From the NCBI RefSeq assembly GCF_030519475.1, contig NZ_JAUMKD010000006.1:248001-312000 (forward strand): DNA of 64,000 bases, written 5' to 3'. This DNA is from Micromonospora sp. C28SCA-DRY-2. GTDB taxonomy: Bacteria > Actinomycetota > Actinomycetes > Mycobacteriales > Micromonosporaceae. Under the pieces are notes generated by a model that had not been told where the DNA came from, searched no databases, and saw only the letters and a list, made by a program, of their open reading frames with translations. Made by a program: the position numbers and the translations under genes. Below, one piece after another: positions 17,365-26,141 of this stretch (positions are counted from its first letter, which is position 1; every line of letters begins with the position of its first letter).

Positions 17365-18064
17365 GCTCGAGAACGTCACCGTCGCCTACGGCCGGATCGA
17401 GGCGCTGCACGGCATCAGTCTCACCGTCAACGAGGGTGAGGTGGTGGCCCTGATCGGCGCGAACGGCGCCGGCAAGACCACCACCATGCGGGCCATCTCC
17501 GGTACCCGCGCGCTCTCCGGCGGGAAGATCACCTTCAACGGGGAGGACATCAGCAAGCTCCGGGCCGACCTGCGGGTGGTCCGGGGGCTGTGCCAGTCCC
17601 CGGAGGGGCGGCAGATCTTCCCCGGCATGACGGTGATGGAGAACCTGGACATGGGGGCGTACACCCGACGGGACGCCGCCGGCATCGCCGCCGACCTGGA
17701 CCGGGTGCTGACGCTGTTCCCGCGGCTGGCCGAGCGGCGCAAGCAGGCCGGTGGCACGCTCTCCGGCGGTGAGCAGCAGATGCTCGCGGTCGGCCGGGCG
17801 TTGATGAGCCGGCCGAAGCTGCTGCTGCTGGACGAGCCGTCGATGGGTCTGGCCCCGATGGTGATCCGGCAGATCTTCGACATCATCACGGAGATCAACC
17901 AGCAGGGCACCACGATCCTGCTGGTGGAGCAGAACGCCCAGCAGGCGCTGTCCCGGGCGCACCGGGGGTACGTGCTGGAGACCGGTCGGATCGTGAAGGA
18001 GGGGTCCGGCCAGGACCTGCTGCACGACCCGGCGGTCAAGGAGGCGTACCTCGGCGTGGCCTGA
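17351..18064 (+). CDS. livF: Branched-chain amino acid ABC transporter ATPase LivF
   Basis: 237-residue second ATPase of the LIV system, of normal length. Walker A is GANGAGKTT, the signature LSGGEQQMLAVGRAL, Walker B LLLLDEPSMGLAP and the H-switch LVEQNAQQAL. The ATG lies inside the livG end (14-nt overlap). It closes the operon; a strong rho-independent terminator follows at 18077. Confidence 0.95.
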   Translation: MTLLELENVTVAYGRIEALHGISLTVNEGEVVALIGANGAGKTTTMRAISGTRALSGGKITFNGEDISKLRADLRVVRGLCQSPEGRQIFPGMTVMENLDMGAYTRRDAAGIAADLDRVLTLFPRLAERRKQAGGTLSGGEQQMLAVGRALMSRPKLLLLDEPSMGLAPMVIRQIFDIITEINQQGTTILLVEQNAQQALSRAHRGYVLETGRIVKEGSGQDLLHDPAVKEAYLGVA

Positions 18065-18076
18065 CCGCGTCGTACC

Positions 18077-18124
18077 GCCGGCGGCCGTCCGTCCCCGAGG
18101 GGGCGGGCGGCCGCCGGCGCTTTT
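18077..18124 (+). terminator. Rho-independent terminator of the liv operon
   Basis: A stem of about 19 bp (18077-18095 with 18100-18118; 11 perfect outer pairs, then an inner part with G-U pairs) with a 4-nt loop is followed by GC and TTTT at 18121-18124. It lies directly behind the livF stop. Confidence 0.9.
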
Positions 18125-18154
18125 CCGCCCGGGCCCGGTGCCGCCGGGTCGGGG

Positions 18155-18177
18155 TTGTCGGTCGTACGGACTAGAGT
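18155..18177 (+). promoter_or_regulatory. PafBC/RecA-NDp-type DNA-damage promoter of polA
   Basis: TTGTCGGTC (18155-18163), exactly 8 bp, then TAGAGT (18172-18177). The actinobacterial RecA-NDp promoter bound by PafBC has consensus TTGTCRGTG-N8-TANNNT. Eight of nine upstream positions match and the spacing is exact. The -10 box ends 7 nt before the GTG of polA, so the mRNA would be leaderless. Confidence 0.75.
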
Positions 18178-18184
18178 CGCCTCC

Positions 18185-20884
18185 GTGACAGCTACGACGC
18201 CGCGCCTGCTCCTCGTCGACGGACACTCCCTGGCATACCGGGCCTTCTTCGCCCTGCCGGTGGAAAACTTCTCCACCACGACGGGTCAGCCGACCAACGC
18301 GGTCTACGGCTTCACCTCGATGCTGATCAACGTGCTCCGCGACGAGCAGCCCACCCACATCGTCGTCGCCTTCGACGTCTCCCGCCGCTCCTTCCGCACC
18401 GAGAAGTACGCCGAGTACAAGGCCGGCCGCAGCGAGACCCCGACCGACTTCAAGGGCCAGGTCAGCCTGGTCAAGGAGGTGCTGGCGGCGCTGCGCATCC
18501 CGGTGGTGGAGAAGGAGGGCTACGAGGCCGACGACGTCATCGCCACGCTCGCCTGCCAGGCCCGCGACCAGGGCATGTCGGTGCTGATCACCACCGGCGA
18601 CCGCGACGCGTTCCAGCTCGTCGGCGACAGCATCACCGTGCTCTACCCGCGCAAGGGCGTCTCCGACCTGGCCCGGATGGACCCGGCCGCGGTCGAGGCG
18701 AAGTACGGCGTGCCCCCGGAGCGCTACCGCGACCTGGCCGCGCTGGTCGGCGAGACCAGCGACAACCTGCCCGGCGTCCCCGGTGTCGGCCCGAAGACGG
18801 CGGCGAAGTGGATCACCGCGTACGGCGGGGTGGAGGGCGTCGTCGCCCGGGCCGACGAGATCAAGGGCAAGGCCGGCGACAGCCTGCGCGAGCGGCTCGC
18901 CGACGTGATCCGCAACTACGAGATCAACTGCCTGGTCTCCGACCTGGAGCTGCCGCTGCGCCCGGAGGACGCCCGCTGGGCCGGCTGGGACCGCGAGGCG
19001 GTGCACCAGGTCTTCGACACCCTGGAGTTCCGGATCCTGCGCGACCGGCTCTACCAGTACCTCGAGGCGGTGGAGCCGGAGGCCGAGGCCGGGTTCGACC
19101 TGGCCGGCGAGGTGCTCACCGAGCCGGGCGCGCTGACCCGGTGGCTGGGCGCGCACGCGCCGGCCGGCACCCCGGTCGGCGTGGCGGTCACCCTCGACAC
19201 CGGCCCCAACCGGCGGCACACCGCCACGGTGACCGCCCTGGCGCTGGCCACCGCCGCCGGGGCGGCGGCCTGGGTCGACCCGGCCCGGCTGGACGCCGGC
19301 GACGAGGCGGCGCTCGCCGGCTGGCTGGCCGACGCCGAGCGGCCCAAGGTGCTGCACGACAGCAAGCCGGCAGTGCTCGCGTTCGCGGCGCACGGCTGGT
19401 CGCTGGAGGGCATCGTCCGCGACACCCAGATCGCGGCCTACCTGGCCCGCCCCGACCAGCGCTCCTACGACCTGACCGACCTGGCGCTGCGCTACCTGCA
19501 CCGCGAGCTGCGGGTCGACGCGCCCGACGACGGCCAGCTCACCCTCGACGGTCTGGGCAACGAGGGCGAGGTCGAGCAGAACCTGATGCTCCAGGCCCGG
19601 GCCACCCTCGACCTGGCCGACGCGATCGACGCCGAGCTGTCCCGCGACGGCGAGCAGTCGGCCCGGCTGATGGCCGGGGTCGAGCTGCCGCTGATGCGGG
19701 TGCTGGCCGGCATGGAGCGCACCGGCATCGCCGCCGACACGCACTACCTGTCGGAGCTGGAGGCGCACTTCGCGGCCGAGGTGAAGGCCGCCGCGCAGGG
19801 CGCGTACGCGGCGGTCGGGCGGGAGTTCAACCTGGGCTCGCCCAAGCAGCTGCAGGAGATCCTCTTCGGTGAGCTGGGGCTGCCCAAGACCAAGAAGATC
19901 AAGACGGGCTACACCACCGACGCCGACGCCCTGCAGTGGCTCTACGCGCAGAACCCGCACCCGGTGCTGGCGCACCTGCTGCGCCACCGCGACGTGGCCA
20001 AGCTGAAGTCCACGGTTGACGGGCTGCTCAAGTCGGTCTCCGACGACGGCCGGATCCACACCACCTTCAACCAGACGGTGGCGGCCACCGGCCGGCTCTC
20101 CTCGACCGAGCCCAACCTGCAGAACATCCCGATCCGCACCGAGGAGGGGCGGCGGATCCGGCGCGCCTTCGTGGTGGGCGAGGGCTACGAGTGCCTGCTC
20201 ACCGCCGACTACAGCCAGATCGAGATGCGGATCATGGCGCACCTGTCGTCGGACGACGCGCTGATCGAGGCGTTCAACTCCGGGGCCGACTTCCACGCCG
20301 CCACCGCGTCGTCGGTGTTCGGGGTGCCGGTCGCCGAGGTCACCGCCGACCAGCGGCGCAAGATCAAGGCGATGAACTACGGCCTGGCGTACGGGCTGAG
20401 CGCGTTCGGCCTCTCCCAGCAGCTCGGGATCAGCACCGAGGAGGCGCGCGGGCTGATGGAGAACTACTTCGCCGGTTTCGGCGGGGTACGCGACTACCTG
20501 CACGAGGTGGTGGCCCGGGCCCGCCACGACGGCTACACCTCCACCATCCTGGGCCGCCGGCGCTACCTGCCCGACCTGGTCAGCGACAACCGGCAGCGCC
20601 GCGAGATCGCCGAGCGGATGGCGCTCAACGCCCCGATCCAGGGCTCCGCGGCCGACATCATCAAGGTCGCCATGCTGCACGTGGAGACCGCGCTGCGCGA
20701 GGCCGGGCTGCGCTCGCGGATGCTGCTGCAGGTGCACGACGAACTGGTCTTCGAGGTCGCCCCCGGCGAGCGGGAGGCGCTGGAGACACTCGTGCGGCGC
20801 GAGATGGGCGGGGCCTACCCGCTGTCGGTGCCGCTGGAGGTGTCGGTCGGCGAGGGCCGCGACTGGAACAGCGCCGACCACTGA
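18185..20884 (+). CDS. polA: DNA polymerase I
   Basis: 899-residue repair and Okazaki-fragment polymerase. Residues 1 to about 290 are the 5'-3' flap nuclease (LLLVDGHSLAYRAFFALP; EADDVIATLA; GETSDNLPGVPGVGPKTA). The 3'-5' exonuclease region (about 315-490) is degenerate: the DxE strand of proofreading enzymes is not recognisable, although DTQIAAYL keeps one aspartate, so it probably lacks proofreading. The polymerase domain has motif A ADYSQIEMRIMAHLS, motif B RRKIKAMNYGLAYGLS and motif C LQVHDELVFEV. The start is the GTG at 18185, 7 nt after a TAGAGT -10 box and with no Shine-Dalgarno. The promoter looks DNA-damage inducible. Confidence 0.97.
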   Translation: MTATTPRLLLVDGHSLAYRAFFALPVENFSTTTGQPTNAVYGFTSMLINVLRDEQPTHIVVAFDVSRRSFRTEKYAEYKAGRSETPTDFKGQVSLVKEVLAALRIPVVEKEGYEADDVIATLACQARDQGMSVLITTGDRDAFQLVGDSITVLYPRKGVSDLARMDPAAVEAKYGVPPERYRDLAALVGETSDNLPGVPGVGPKTAAKWITAYGGVEGVVARADEIKGKAGDSLRERLADVIRNYEINCLVSDLELPLRPEDARWAGWDREAVHQVFDTLEFRILRDRLYQYLEAVEPEAEAGFDLAGEVLTEPGALTRWLGAHAPAGTPVGVAVTLDTGPNRRHTATVTALALATAAGAAAWVDPARLDAGDEAALAGWLADAERPKVLHDSKPAVLAFAAHGWSLEGIVRDTQIAAYLARPDQRSYDLTDLALRYLHRELRVDAPDDGQLTLDGLGNEGEVEQNLMLQARATLDLADAIDAELSRDGEQSARLMAGVELPLMRVLAGMERTGIAADTHYLSELEAHFAAEVKAAAQGAYAAVGREFNLGSPKQLQEILFGELGLPKTKKIKTGYTTDADALQWLYAQNPHPVLAHLLRHRDVAKLKSTVDGLLKSVSDDGRIHTTFNQTVAATGRLSSTEPNLQNIPIRTEEGRRIRRAFVVGEGYECLLTADYSQIEMRIMAHLSSDDALIEAFNSGADFHAATASSVFGVPVAEVTADQRRKIKAMNYGLAYGLSAFGLSQQLGISTEEARGLMENYFAGFGGVRDYLHEVVARARHDGYTSTILGRRRYLPDLVSDNRQRREIAERMALNAPIQGSAADIIKVAMLHVETALREAGLRSRMLLQVHDELVFEVAPGEREALETLVRREMGGAYPLSVPLEVSVGEGRDWNSADH

Positions 20885-20892
20885 CCCGCCGC

Positions 20893-20918
20893 GTCCGCCG
20901 GGCACCCGCCCGGCGGAC
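20893..20918. terminator. Hairpin between polA and the convergent DUF3140 gene
   Basis: A perfect 11-bp stem (20893-20903 with 20908-20918) with loop ACCC, without a T-run, sits in the 36-nt gap between the two converging genes. Confidence 0.6.
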
Positions 20919-20920
20919 GA

Positions 20921-21349
20921 TCAGCGGCCCGGTCCCCGGCGCGCCTCCGGCGGTTTGCCGCGCCGTTCCAGGGCCTGCCGGGACCGGCCGCCGGGCGCCG
21001 GCAGCGGGGCCTTGAGAGGGTCGTGGCCCCAGTTCATCAGCGAGTACCGCCAGCGGGTCCGCCGTACGTCGCCGCTGGGCCGCTGCGCCATGTGCCGCCG
21101 GACGTACCCGACCACCTTGCGCATGTGCCGGTAGTCGGTCTCGGAGAGCTCACCGCGCTTGCGGCGCAGCAGGTCGATGATCCGGCGGCCCGACTCGTGC
21201 CCCACCGACTCGCCGCCCTTGCTGCCCTTGCGCCACCCGACGTGCTTGGACTCGTCGGTCTCCAGCCACGACTTCAGCTCGCCGGGCTTCATGTTCACCG
21301 CCTCGGTGAACTCCCGGTACGTCTGCTGCGGGTCCTCACTTCGGCTCAC
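20921..21349 (-). CDS. DUF3140 domain protein
   Basis: 142-residue basic protein of the DUF3140 family; function unknown. Recognisable parts are QQTYREFTEAVNMKPGELKSW, DESKHVGWRKGSKGGESVGHESG and the C-terminal DVRRTRWRYSLMNWGHDP. High Lys/Arg content and WRKGSKGGES-type segments are compatible with nucleic acid binding. The tail after residue 115 is Pro/Arg-rich and probably disordered. The GTG start lies inside the end of the DUF2945 gene (14-nt overlap), so the two proteins are made together. This pairing suggests a shared role; I cannot say which. Confidence 0.8.
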   Translation of the reverse strand: MSRSEDPQQTYREFTEAVNMKPGELKSWLETDESKHVGWRKGSKGGESVGHESGRRIIDLLRRKRGELSETDYRHMRKVVGYVRRHMAQRPSGDVRRTRWRYSLMNWGHDPLKAPLPAPGGRSRQALERRGKPPEARRGPGR

Positions 21350-21557
21350 GGCGCAGCACCTCCGGTCGGTGGGCGACGTCCCGGCCCGAGTCGTCGTTGC
21401 GGATCCGGTACTGCGGGTGCTCCGGGGACGCGTTGACGGCGTGCCCGCGCACGTGCGTCCGGTCGATGAGTTTCTCCTTCACCACGCCGTACGCCCGGCC
21501 GCTGTGACTGGCCCAGGAGACGTGGTCGCCCTCGCGGAATTCCCTCTTCTCGGCCAT
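21336..21557 (-). CDS. DUF2945 (HVA1-type TUDOR) small protein
   Basis: 73-residue protein matching the hypervirulence-associated TUDOR (DUF2945) family: FREGDHVSWASHSGRAYGVV followed by NASPEHPQYRIRNDDSGRDVAHRPEVLR. The fold is a small SH3-like barrel; the molecular role is unknown in bacteria. It is the first gene of a two-gene unit with DUF3140, overlapping it by 14 nt. A weak AGGG lies 5' of the ATG. Confidence 0.8.
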   Translation of the reverse strand: MAEKREFREGDHVSWASHSGRAYGVVKEKLIDRTHVRGHAVNASPEHPQYRIRNDDSGRDVAHRPEVLRREPK

Positions 21558-21596
21558 ACGCCCTGGCTACCCGGCGCCGGTGGGCGGAAACGGCGG

Positions 21597-22409
21597 CTAC
21601 CGGCGCGCGGGCTTCTCGGCCACGAAGATCGCGGTGCCCGGGAAGAGCCGGCCGCGCAGCGGGCTCCACTGCCCCCAGATCCCCTCGTGCCCCTCCGGCC
21701 ACTCCGGTTCCACCAGGTCGACCAGGCGGAACCCGGCGCCGACCAGCTCGCGGATCCGATCGCCGAGGGTGCGGTGCTGCTCGACGTAGGTGGCCGTGCC
21801 GGTCTCGTCCTGCTCCACGTAGGGGGAGCGGTCGAAGTACGAGTGCACGGCGGTCAGCCCGCCCTCGCCCGGGTCGTCCAGGAAGATCCACCGCATCGGG
21901 TGGGTGACCGAGAACACCCAGCGGCCACCGGGGCGCAACACCCGGAACACCTCGCGCATCACCGCCGCCGAGTCGGTCACGAACGGGATCGCGCCGAACG
22001 CCGTGCAGGCGGTGTCGAACGCCTCGGCGCCGAAGGGCAGCGCCAGCGCGTCGGCCTGCACCAGCGGCACCCGTACGCCGGTGCGGGCGGCGGCGCGCGC
22101 GGCGTGGCGCAACATGCCGGCGGAGAGGTCCAGGGCGACCGGCCGGGCACCCTGGCTGGCCAGCCAGCGGGCCGCCGCGGCCGCCCCGCAGCCCAGCTCC
22201 AGCACCCGCCGTCCGGCCAGCTCGCCCAGCAGCCCGACGTCGGCCTCGCGCACCCCTTCCGGGCACCAGACGAAGTCGACGTCGCCGAGGAAGCCGCCGT
22301 GCTCGGCCTGGTAGTCGTCGGCGTCGGCGTCCCACCAGCGGCGGTTGGCCCGGCGCGCCTCGGCGTCGCCGACCCGGCGGCGGGTCACCCGGCTGTCGTC
22401 GTCGTCCAC
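21597..22409 (-). CDS. Class I SAM-dependent methyltransferase
   Basis: 270 residues. The SAM-binding core is clear: VLELGCGAAAAARWLA (motif I), PVALDLSAGML (acidic residue that holds the ribose), VQADALALPFGAEAFDTA (motif II region) and VFRVLRPGGRWVFSVTHP (post-motif). Residues 20-45 (ANRRWWDADADDYQAEHG) match a common actinobacterial methyltransferase group. The substrate is unknown. The start is GTG at 22409; a TAGCGT -10 box (22416-22421, minus strand) lies 6 nt upstream, so the transcript is probably leaderless. Confidence 0.88.
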   Translation of the reverse strand: MDDDDSRVTRRRVGDAEARRANRRWWDADADDYQAEHGGFLGDVDFVWCPEGVREADVGLLGELAGRRVLELGCGAAAAARWLASQGARPVALDLSAGMLRHAARAAARTGVRVPLVQADALALPFGAEAFDTACTAFGAIPFVTDSAAVMREVFRVLRPGGRWVFSVTHPMRWIFLDDPGEGGLTAVHSYFDRSPYVEQDETGTATYVEQHRTLGDRIRELVGAGFRLVDLVEPEWPEGHEGIWGQWSPLRGRLFPGTAIFVAEKPARR

Positions 22410-22648
22410 CCGCTCACGCTAGGCCCCGGCGTCAGCCCACCGACGCTCGGGCTCGGGCGCACCGGGGGTGCCGGTGGCCGGACGGTCCGGGCGGGCGGTC
22501 CGGGCGGGCGGGGGGCCGGGTCCGGGTGGCCGAGCCCGGCTCCGCCCCGAGGTGGATGGGGCGGCTGTGACGCACGAGACAGTCGAGGTGCTTTCCGGGC
22601 GATTTCTCGGCTTTCGCAGGTCACCAGGCGGCGAGGAGACGGGAGGGC
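22410..22648. other. Divergent intergenic region upstream of rpsA
   Basis: Non-coding stretch between the methyltransferase start and the rpsA promoter. It contains a GC-rich direct repeat (GGTCCGGGCGGGC twice near 22485-22510) and no recognisable RNA gene or open reading frame with family similarity. Confidence 0.5.
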
Positions 22649-22679
22649 TTGCACGCTGTGGTAATGCGCACGGTAGGCT
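22649..22679 (+). promoter_or_regulatory. Candidate rpsA promoter
   Basis: TTGCAC (22649-22654) and TAGGCT (22674-22679) with a 19-bp spacer. The spacing is slightly long, but both boxes match the actinobacterial housekeeping type. The implied 5' leader is about 170 nt, long enough for the translational autoregulation known for S1 mRNAs in other bacteria. Confidence 0.5.
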
Positions 22680-22857
22680 AGACGATGCGCTCGCGGATCG
22701 TGTGCCTCGGCAGGGAGCAGGTGCGCGGTCTCCGGAGCCACATCATGATCTCACTTGGCGATCGTTCGGTGTGCCCGGCGACGGATCCGCTGGCGCGAAC
22801 AGGTCACCGCGACGCAAGCCTGCGATGACACATCATCCGACCGGAGCAACCGCCCAC

Positions 22858-24348
22858 ATGACGAGCAGCATCGAGGCCCCCTCGAGCGCCAACAAGGTCA
22901 CCGTCGACGACCTCGGCTCCGAGGAAGCTTTCCTCGCCGCGATCGACGAGACCATCAAGTACTTCAACGACGGCGACATTGTCGAAGGCACCGTCGTCAA
23001 GGTCGATCGGGACGAGGTCCTGCTCGACATCGGCTACAAGACCGAGGGCGTCATCCCCTCTCGGGAGCTGTCGATCAAGCACGACGTGGACCCGGCCGAG
23101 GTGGTTTCGGTCGGCGACCACATCGAGGCCCTTGTCCTCCAGAAGGAGGACAAGGAGGGGCGTCTGATCCTCTCGAAGAAGCGCGCGCAGTACGAGCGGG
23201 CGTGGGGCACCATCGAGAAGATCAAGGACGAGGACGGTGTCGTCCGCGGCTCGGTCATCGAGGTGGTCAAGGGTGGCCTCATCCTCGACATCGGGCTGCG
23301 CGGCTTCCTGCCCGCCTCCCTGGTCGAGATGCGGCGCGTGCGTGACCTGCAGCCGTACGTCGGCCGCGAGCTCGAGGCCAAGATCATCGAGCTGGACAAG
23401 AACCGCAACAACGTGGTCCTGTCCCGCCGGGCCTGGCTGGAGCAGACGCAGTCCGAGGTGCGCACCGAGTTCCTCAACAAGCTGCAGAAGGGCCAGGTCC
23501 GCAAGGGCGTCGTGTCCTCGATCGTCAACTTCGGCGCGTTCGTCGACCTCGGCGGCGTGGACGGTCTGGTGCACGTCTCCGAGCTCTCCTGGAAGCACAT
23601 CGACCACCCGTCCGAGGTCGTCGAGGTGGGCCAGGAGGTCGAGGTCGAGGTCCTGGACGTCGACCTGGACCGCGAGCGGGTCTCGCTGTCGCTGAAGGCG
23701 ACCCAGGAGGACCCGTGGCGGCAGTTCGCCCGCACCCACGCGATCCAGCAGATCGTGCCGGGTAAGGTCACCAAGCTGGTGCCGTTCGGCGCCTTCGTCC
23801 GGGTGGACGACGGCATCGAGGGCCTGGTCCACATCTCCGAGCTGGCCGAGCGCCACGTGGAGATCCCGGAGCAGGTCGTCCAGGTCGGCTCCGAGGTCAT
23901 GGTCAAGGTCATCGACATCGACCTGGAGCGCCGCCGGATCTCGCTGTCGCTCAAGCAGGCCAACGAGGGCTTCGTCGAGGGCGAGGAGCACTTCGACCCG
24001 ACCCTCTACGGCATGGCCGCGACCTACGACGCCGAGGGCAACTACATCTACCCGGAGGGCTTCGACCCGGAGACCGGGGAGTGGCTCGAGGGGTACGAGA
24101 AGCAGCGCGAGACTTGGGAGCAGCAGTACGCCGAGGCGCGTCAGCGCTGGGAGGCCCACACCAAGCAGGTGCAGACCTCCCGGGCCGCCGACGCCGAGGC
24201 CGCTGCCAACCCGGCTCCGGCGGTCAGCGGTGGCGGCGCCACCTCGACCACCCCGGCCCCGAGCCGGCAGGCCGAGGAGCCGGCCGGCACCCTGGCCACC
24301 GACGAGGCGCTCGCCGCACTGCGGGAGAAGCTCGCCGGCGGCAAGTGA
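22858..24348 (+). CDS. rpsA: 30S ribosomal protein S1
   Basis: 496-residue RNA-binding ribosomal protein that helps mRNA load on the 30S subunit. Four S1 (OB-fold) domains are visible at about residues 36-105, 123-187, 208-276 and 293-362. They start with GDIVEGTVVKVDRDEVLLDIG, GVVRGSVIEVVKGGLILDIG-like, GVVSSIVNFGAFVDLGGVDG-like and GKVTKLVPFGAFVRVDDGIEG-like strands respectively. The C-terminal 130 residues are acidic then Ala/Pro/Thr-rich and disordered. Four domains rather than the six of enteric bacteria is normal for Actinobacteria. The ATG follows GGAG near 22841. Confidence 0.96.
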   Translation: MTSSIEAPSSANKVTVDDLGSEEAFLAAIDETIKYFNDGDIVEGTVVKVDRDEVLLDIGYKTEGVIPSRELSIKHDVDPAEVVSVGDHIEALVLQKEDKEGRLILSKKRAQYERAWGTIEKIKDEDGVVRGSVIEVVKGGLILDIGLRGFLPASLVEMRRVRDLQPYVGRELEAKIIELDKNRNNVVLSRRAWLEQTQSEVRTEFLNKLQKGQVRKGVVSSIVNFGAFVDLGGVDGLVHVSELSWKHIDHPSEVVEVGQEVEVEVLDVDLDRERVSLSLKATQEDPWRQFARTHAIQQIVPGKVTKLVPFGAFVRVDDGIEGLVHISELAERHVEIPEQVVQVGSEVMVKVIDIDLERRRISLSLKQANEGFVEGEEHFDPTLYGMAATYDAEGNYIYPEGFDPETGEWLEGYEKQRETWEQQYAEARQRWEAHTKQVQTSRAADAEAAANPAPAVSGGGATSTTPAPSRQAEEPAGTLATDEALAALREKLAGGK

Positions 24349-24363
24349 CCCGCTGAACGACGA

Positions 24364-24409
24364 AGGGCCCCGTCCCCGCGATCCGTGAGATCGCCGGGGG
24401 CGGGGCCCT
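24364..24409 (+). terminator. Large hairpin after rpsA
   Basis: A long stem (24364-24383 with 24389-24409, one bulged C) with loop CGTGA directly follows the rpsA stop. There is no T-run after it, but its strength and position make it the likely terminator. Confidence 0.7.
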
Positions 24410-24634
24410 CGCCGTTCCCGCCCGACCCTTAATCCCGTAACCCCGCCGGCCTCGCCGTTCTCGCCCGGCCTGCCAGCCTCCGCTCCCGCCGCCCTTGCCG
24501 TTTCTGCCGGGCACGCCGTCGCCGTCCTGGCCCGTCGTTCTCGCCGGGCCGCCGGCGTCCCCGGGTGGTCCGCCGCCTCGCCTGGCCGGCCACTGTCACC
24601 CCCGTGCCGGGTTCCGCCTGCGTGATCGTGCCCG

Positions 24635-24685
24635 ATCCTGGATGTAGTGGCCTCGGAGCGTCCTGGAGGCCACTACATCCAGGAT
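24635..24685. repeat. Perfect 20-bp inverted repeat
   Basis: The left arm (24635-24654) and right arm (24666-24685) are exact reverse complements over 20 bp, with an 11-nt loop. Less GC-rich than the surroundings. It lies about 225 nt behind the rpsA hairpin and 150 nt before coaE, so it is not needed to end either gene. Form and location resemble a REP-like dispersed palindrome. The rest of the 24410-24807 gap shows no gene. Confidence 0.85.
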
Positions 24686-24807
24686 GTTGCGCGACCTCGG
24701 GGGAGCGCGCCGGTCGGAGCCAGGGTGGTGGGCGGACCCGGGGGCGACGGGCAGGGCGCGGCCGGGGGCGGGGCGGGGAAGGGGCGGTGGGTGCCCTGAC
24801 TTGGCGG

Positions 24808-24823
24808 CCTGATCGTGATCAGG
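24808..24823. promoter_or_regulatory. 16-bp palindrome just before coaE
   Basis: CCTGATCGTGATCAGG, a palindrome with 7-bp arms, ends 12 nt before the coaE GTG. It could be an operator for an unknown dimeric regulator; no regulator gene is adjacent. Confidence 0.45.
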
Positions 24824-24835
24824 TTGACTGGTGCC

Positions 24836-26017
24836 GTGCTGAGGGTGGGACTGACCGGAGGAATCGGCTCCGGCAAGAGCGCCGTGGCGGCCCGGCTGGC
24901 CGAGCGCGGCGCGGTGGTGATCGACTCGGACCGGATCGCCCGGGAGGTGGTCGCTCCGGGGACCGAAGGGCTGGCCGAGATCGTCGCCGCCTTCTCCGAG
25001 CGGGTGCTCGACGCCGACGGGGCGCTGGACCGGGCGGCCCTCGGCGCGGTGGTCTTCGCCGACGAGGCGGCCCGCCGCCGGCTGGAGGCGATCACCCACC
25101 CCCGGGTCCGGGCGCGTTCCGCCGAACTGGCCGCCGCGGCGGGACCCGACGCGATAGTGGTCAACGACGTACCGCTGCTGGTGGAGGTGGGGTTGGCGCC
25201 CACGTACCACCTGGTGGTCGTGGTGGAGACGGCCGTGTCGGTGCGGTTGGAGCGGCTGGCCCGCGACCGGGGGATGGACCGGGCGGAGGCCGAGCGGCGG
25301 ATCGCCGCGCAGGCCGACGACGACCGCCGCCGGGCCGTGGCGGACGTGCTGCTGAGCAACGACGGCAGCCTGGCCGACCTGCACGCGGCCGTCGACGCCC
25401 TCTGGTACGACCGGCTGCTGCCCTTCGCGGCGAACCTGCGCGAGCGGCGGGTGGTCCGGCCGGCGCGGGTCGAGCTGTCCGAGGCGGACCCCACCTGGCC
25501 GCGCCAGTACGCCCGGCTGGCCGCCCGGATCCGGCACGCGCTCGCCCCGGCCGAGCCGCGGATCGACCACATCGGGTCCACCGCCGTGCCGGGACTCGCC
25601 GCCAAGGACGTGATCGACATCCAACTCGCCGTGCCGACCCTCGCCGACGCCGACGGGGCGTTCGCCGAGCGGCTGGCCGAGGCGGGCTTCCCGCGGGTGC
25701 CCGGCGAGTGGTGGGACAACCCGCGTCCGCCCGGCAGCGGCCGGTGGCCCAAGCGGCTGCACGGTAGCGCCGACCCGGCCCGCCCGGTCCACCTGCACAT
25801 CCGCGAGGTGGACTCGCCCGGCTGGCGGTACGCCCTGCTGATGCGCGACCACCTGCGCGCCGACCCGGACCAGCGGGCGGCGTACCTGCAGGTGAAGCGC
25901 GACCTGGCGGCCGCCGCGCCGGACAGCGCCACCTACAGCACCGCGAAGGACCCCTGGTTCGACGAGGAGCACCTGCGGGCCGAGGCCTGGGCCCAGCAGA
26001 CCGGGTGGCGGCCCTGA
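24836..26017 (+). CDS. coaE: Dephospho-CoA kinase fused to a GrpB-like domain
   Basis: 393 residues. Residues 1 to about 200 are dephospho-CoA kinase, the last step of coenzyme A synthesis: P-loop VGLTGGIGSGKS, then VIDSDRIAREVV and the LERLARDRGMDRAEAERRI lid. Residues 205-385 are a GrpB/UPF0157-type nucleotidyltransferase-fold domain, with EADPTWPRQYARLAARI and RIDHIGSTAVPGLAAKDVIDIQL. This fusion is known from mycobacterial CoaE. The role of the second domain is not established. I chose the GTG at 24836 (VLRVGLTGG, the normal kinase N-terminus); the in-frame GTG at 24815 would add seven residues. Confidence 0.94.
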   Translation: MLRVGLTGGIGSGKSAVAARLAERGAVVIDSDRIAREVVAPGTEGLAEIVAAFSERVLDADGALDRAALGAVVFADEAARRRLEAITHPRVRARSAELAAAAGPDAIVVNDVPLLVEVGLAPTYHLVVVVETAVSVRLERLARDRGMDRAEAERRIAAQADDDRRRAVADVLLSNDGSLADLHAAVDALWYDRLLPFAANLRERRVVRPARVELSEADPTWPRQYARLAARIRHALAPAEPRIDHIGSTAVPGLAAKDVIDIQLAVPTLADADGAFAERLAEAGFPRVPGEWWDNPRPPGSGRWPKRLHGSADPARPVHLHIREVDSPGWRYALLMRDHLRADPDQRAAYLQVKRDLAAAAPDSATYSTAKDPWFDEEHLRAEAWAQQTGWRP

Positions 26018-26141
26018 CGGCACCTCCCCGGTCCGCCCCGCAACGCACCCCGACCACGGCGCACCCCCGACGGCACCCGCGCCGGCCTGACCGGGTGCGG
26101 TCGCTCGCCGGCGCCCGTCCGGGGCAGCGGCACGTGGGTGC

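Noticed and set aside
17303..20905. A 1200-codon open frame on the minus strand across livF and polA
   Set aside because: It mirrors the real genes, has low-complexity Gly/Val/Arg/His composition and no family motif; long antisense frames are expected at this GC content.
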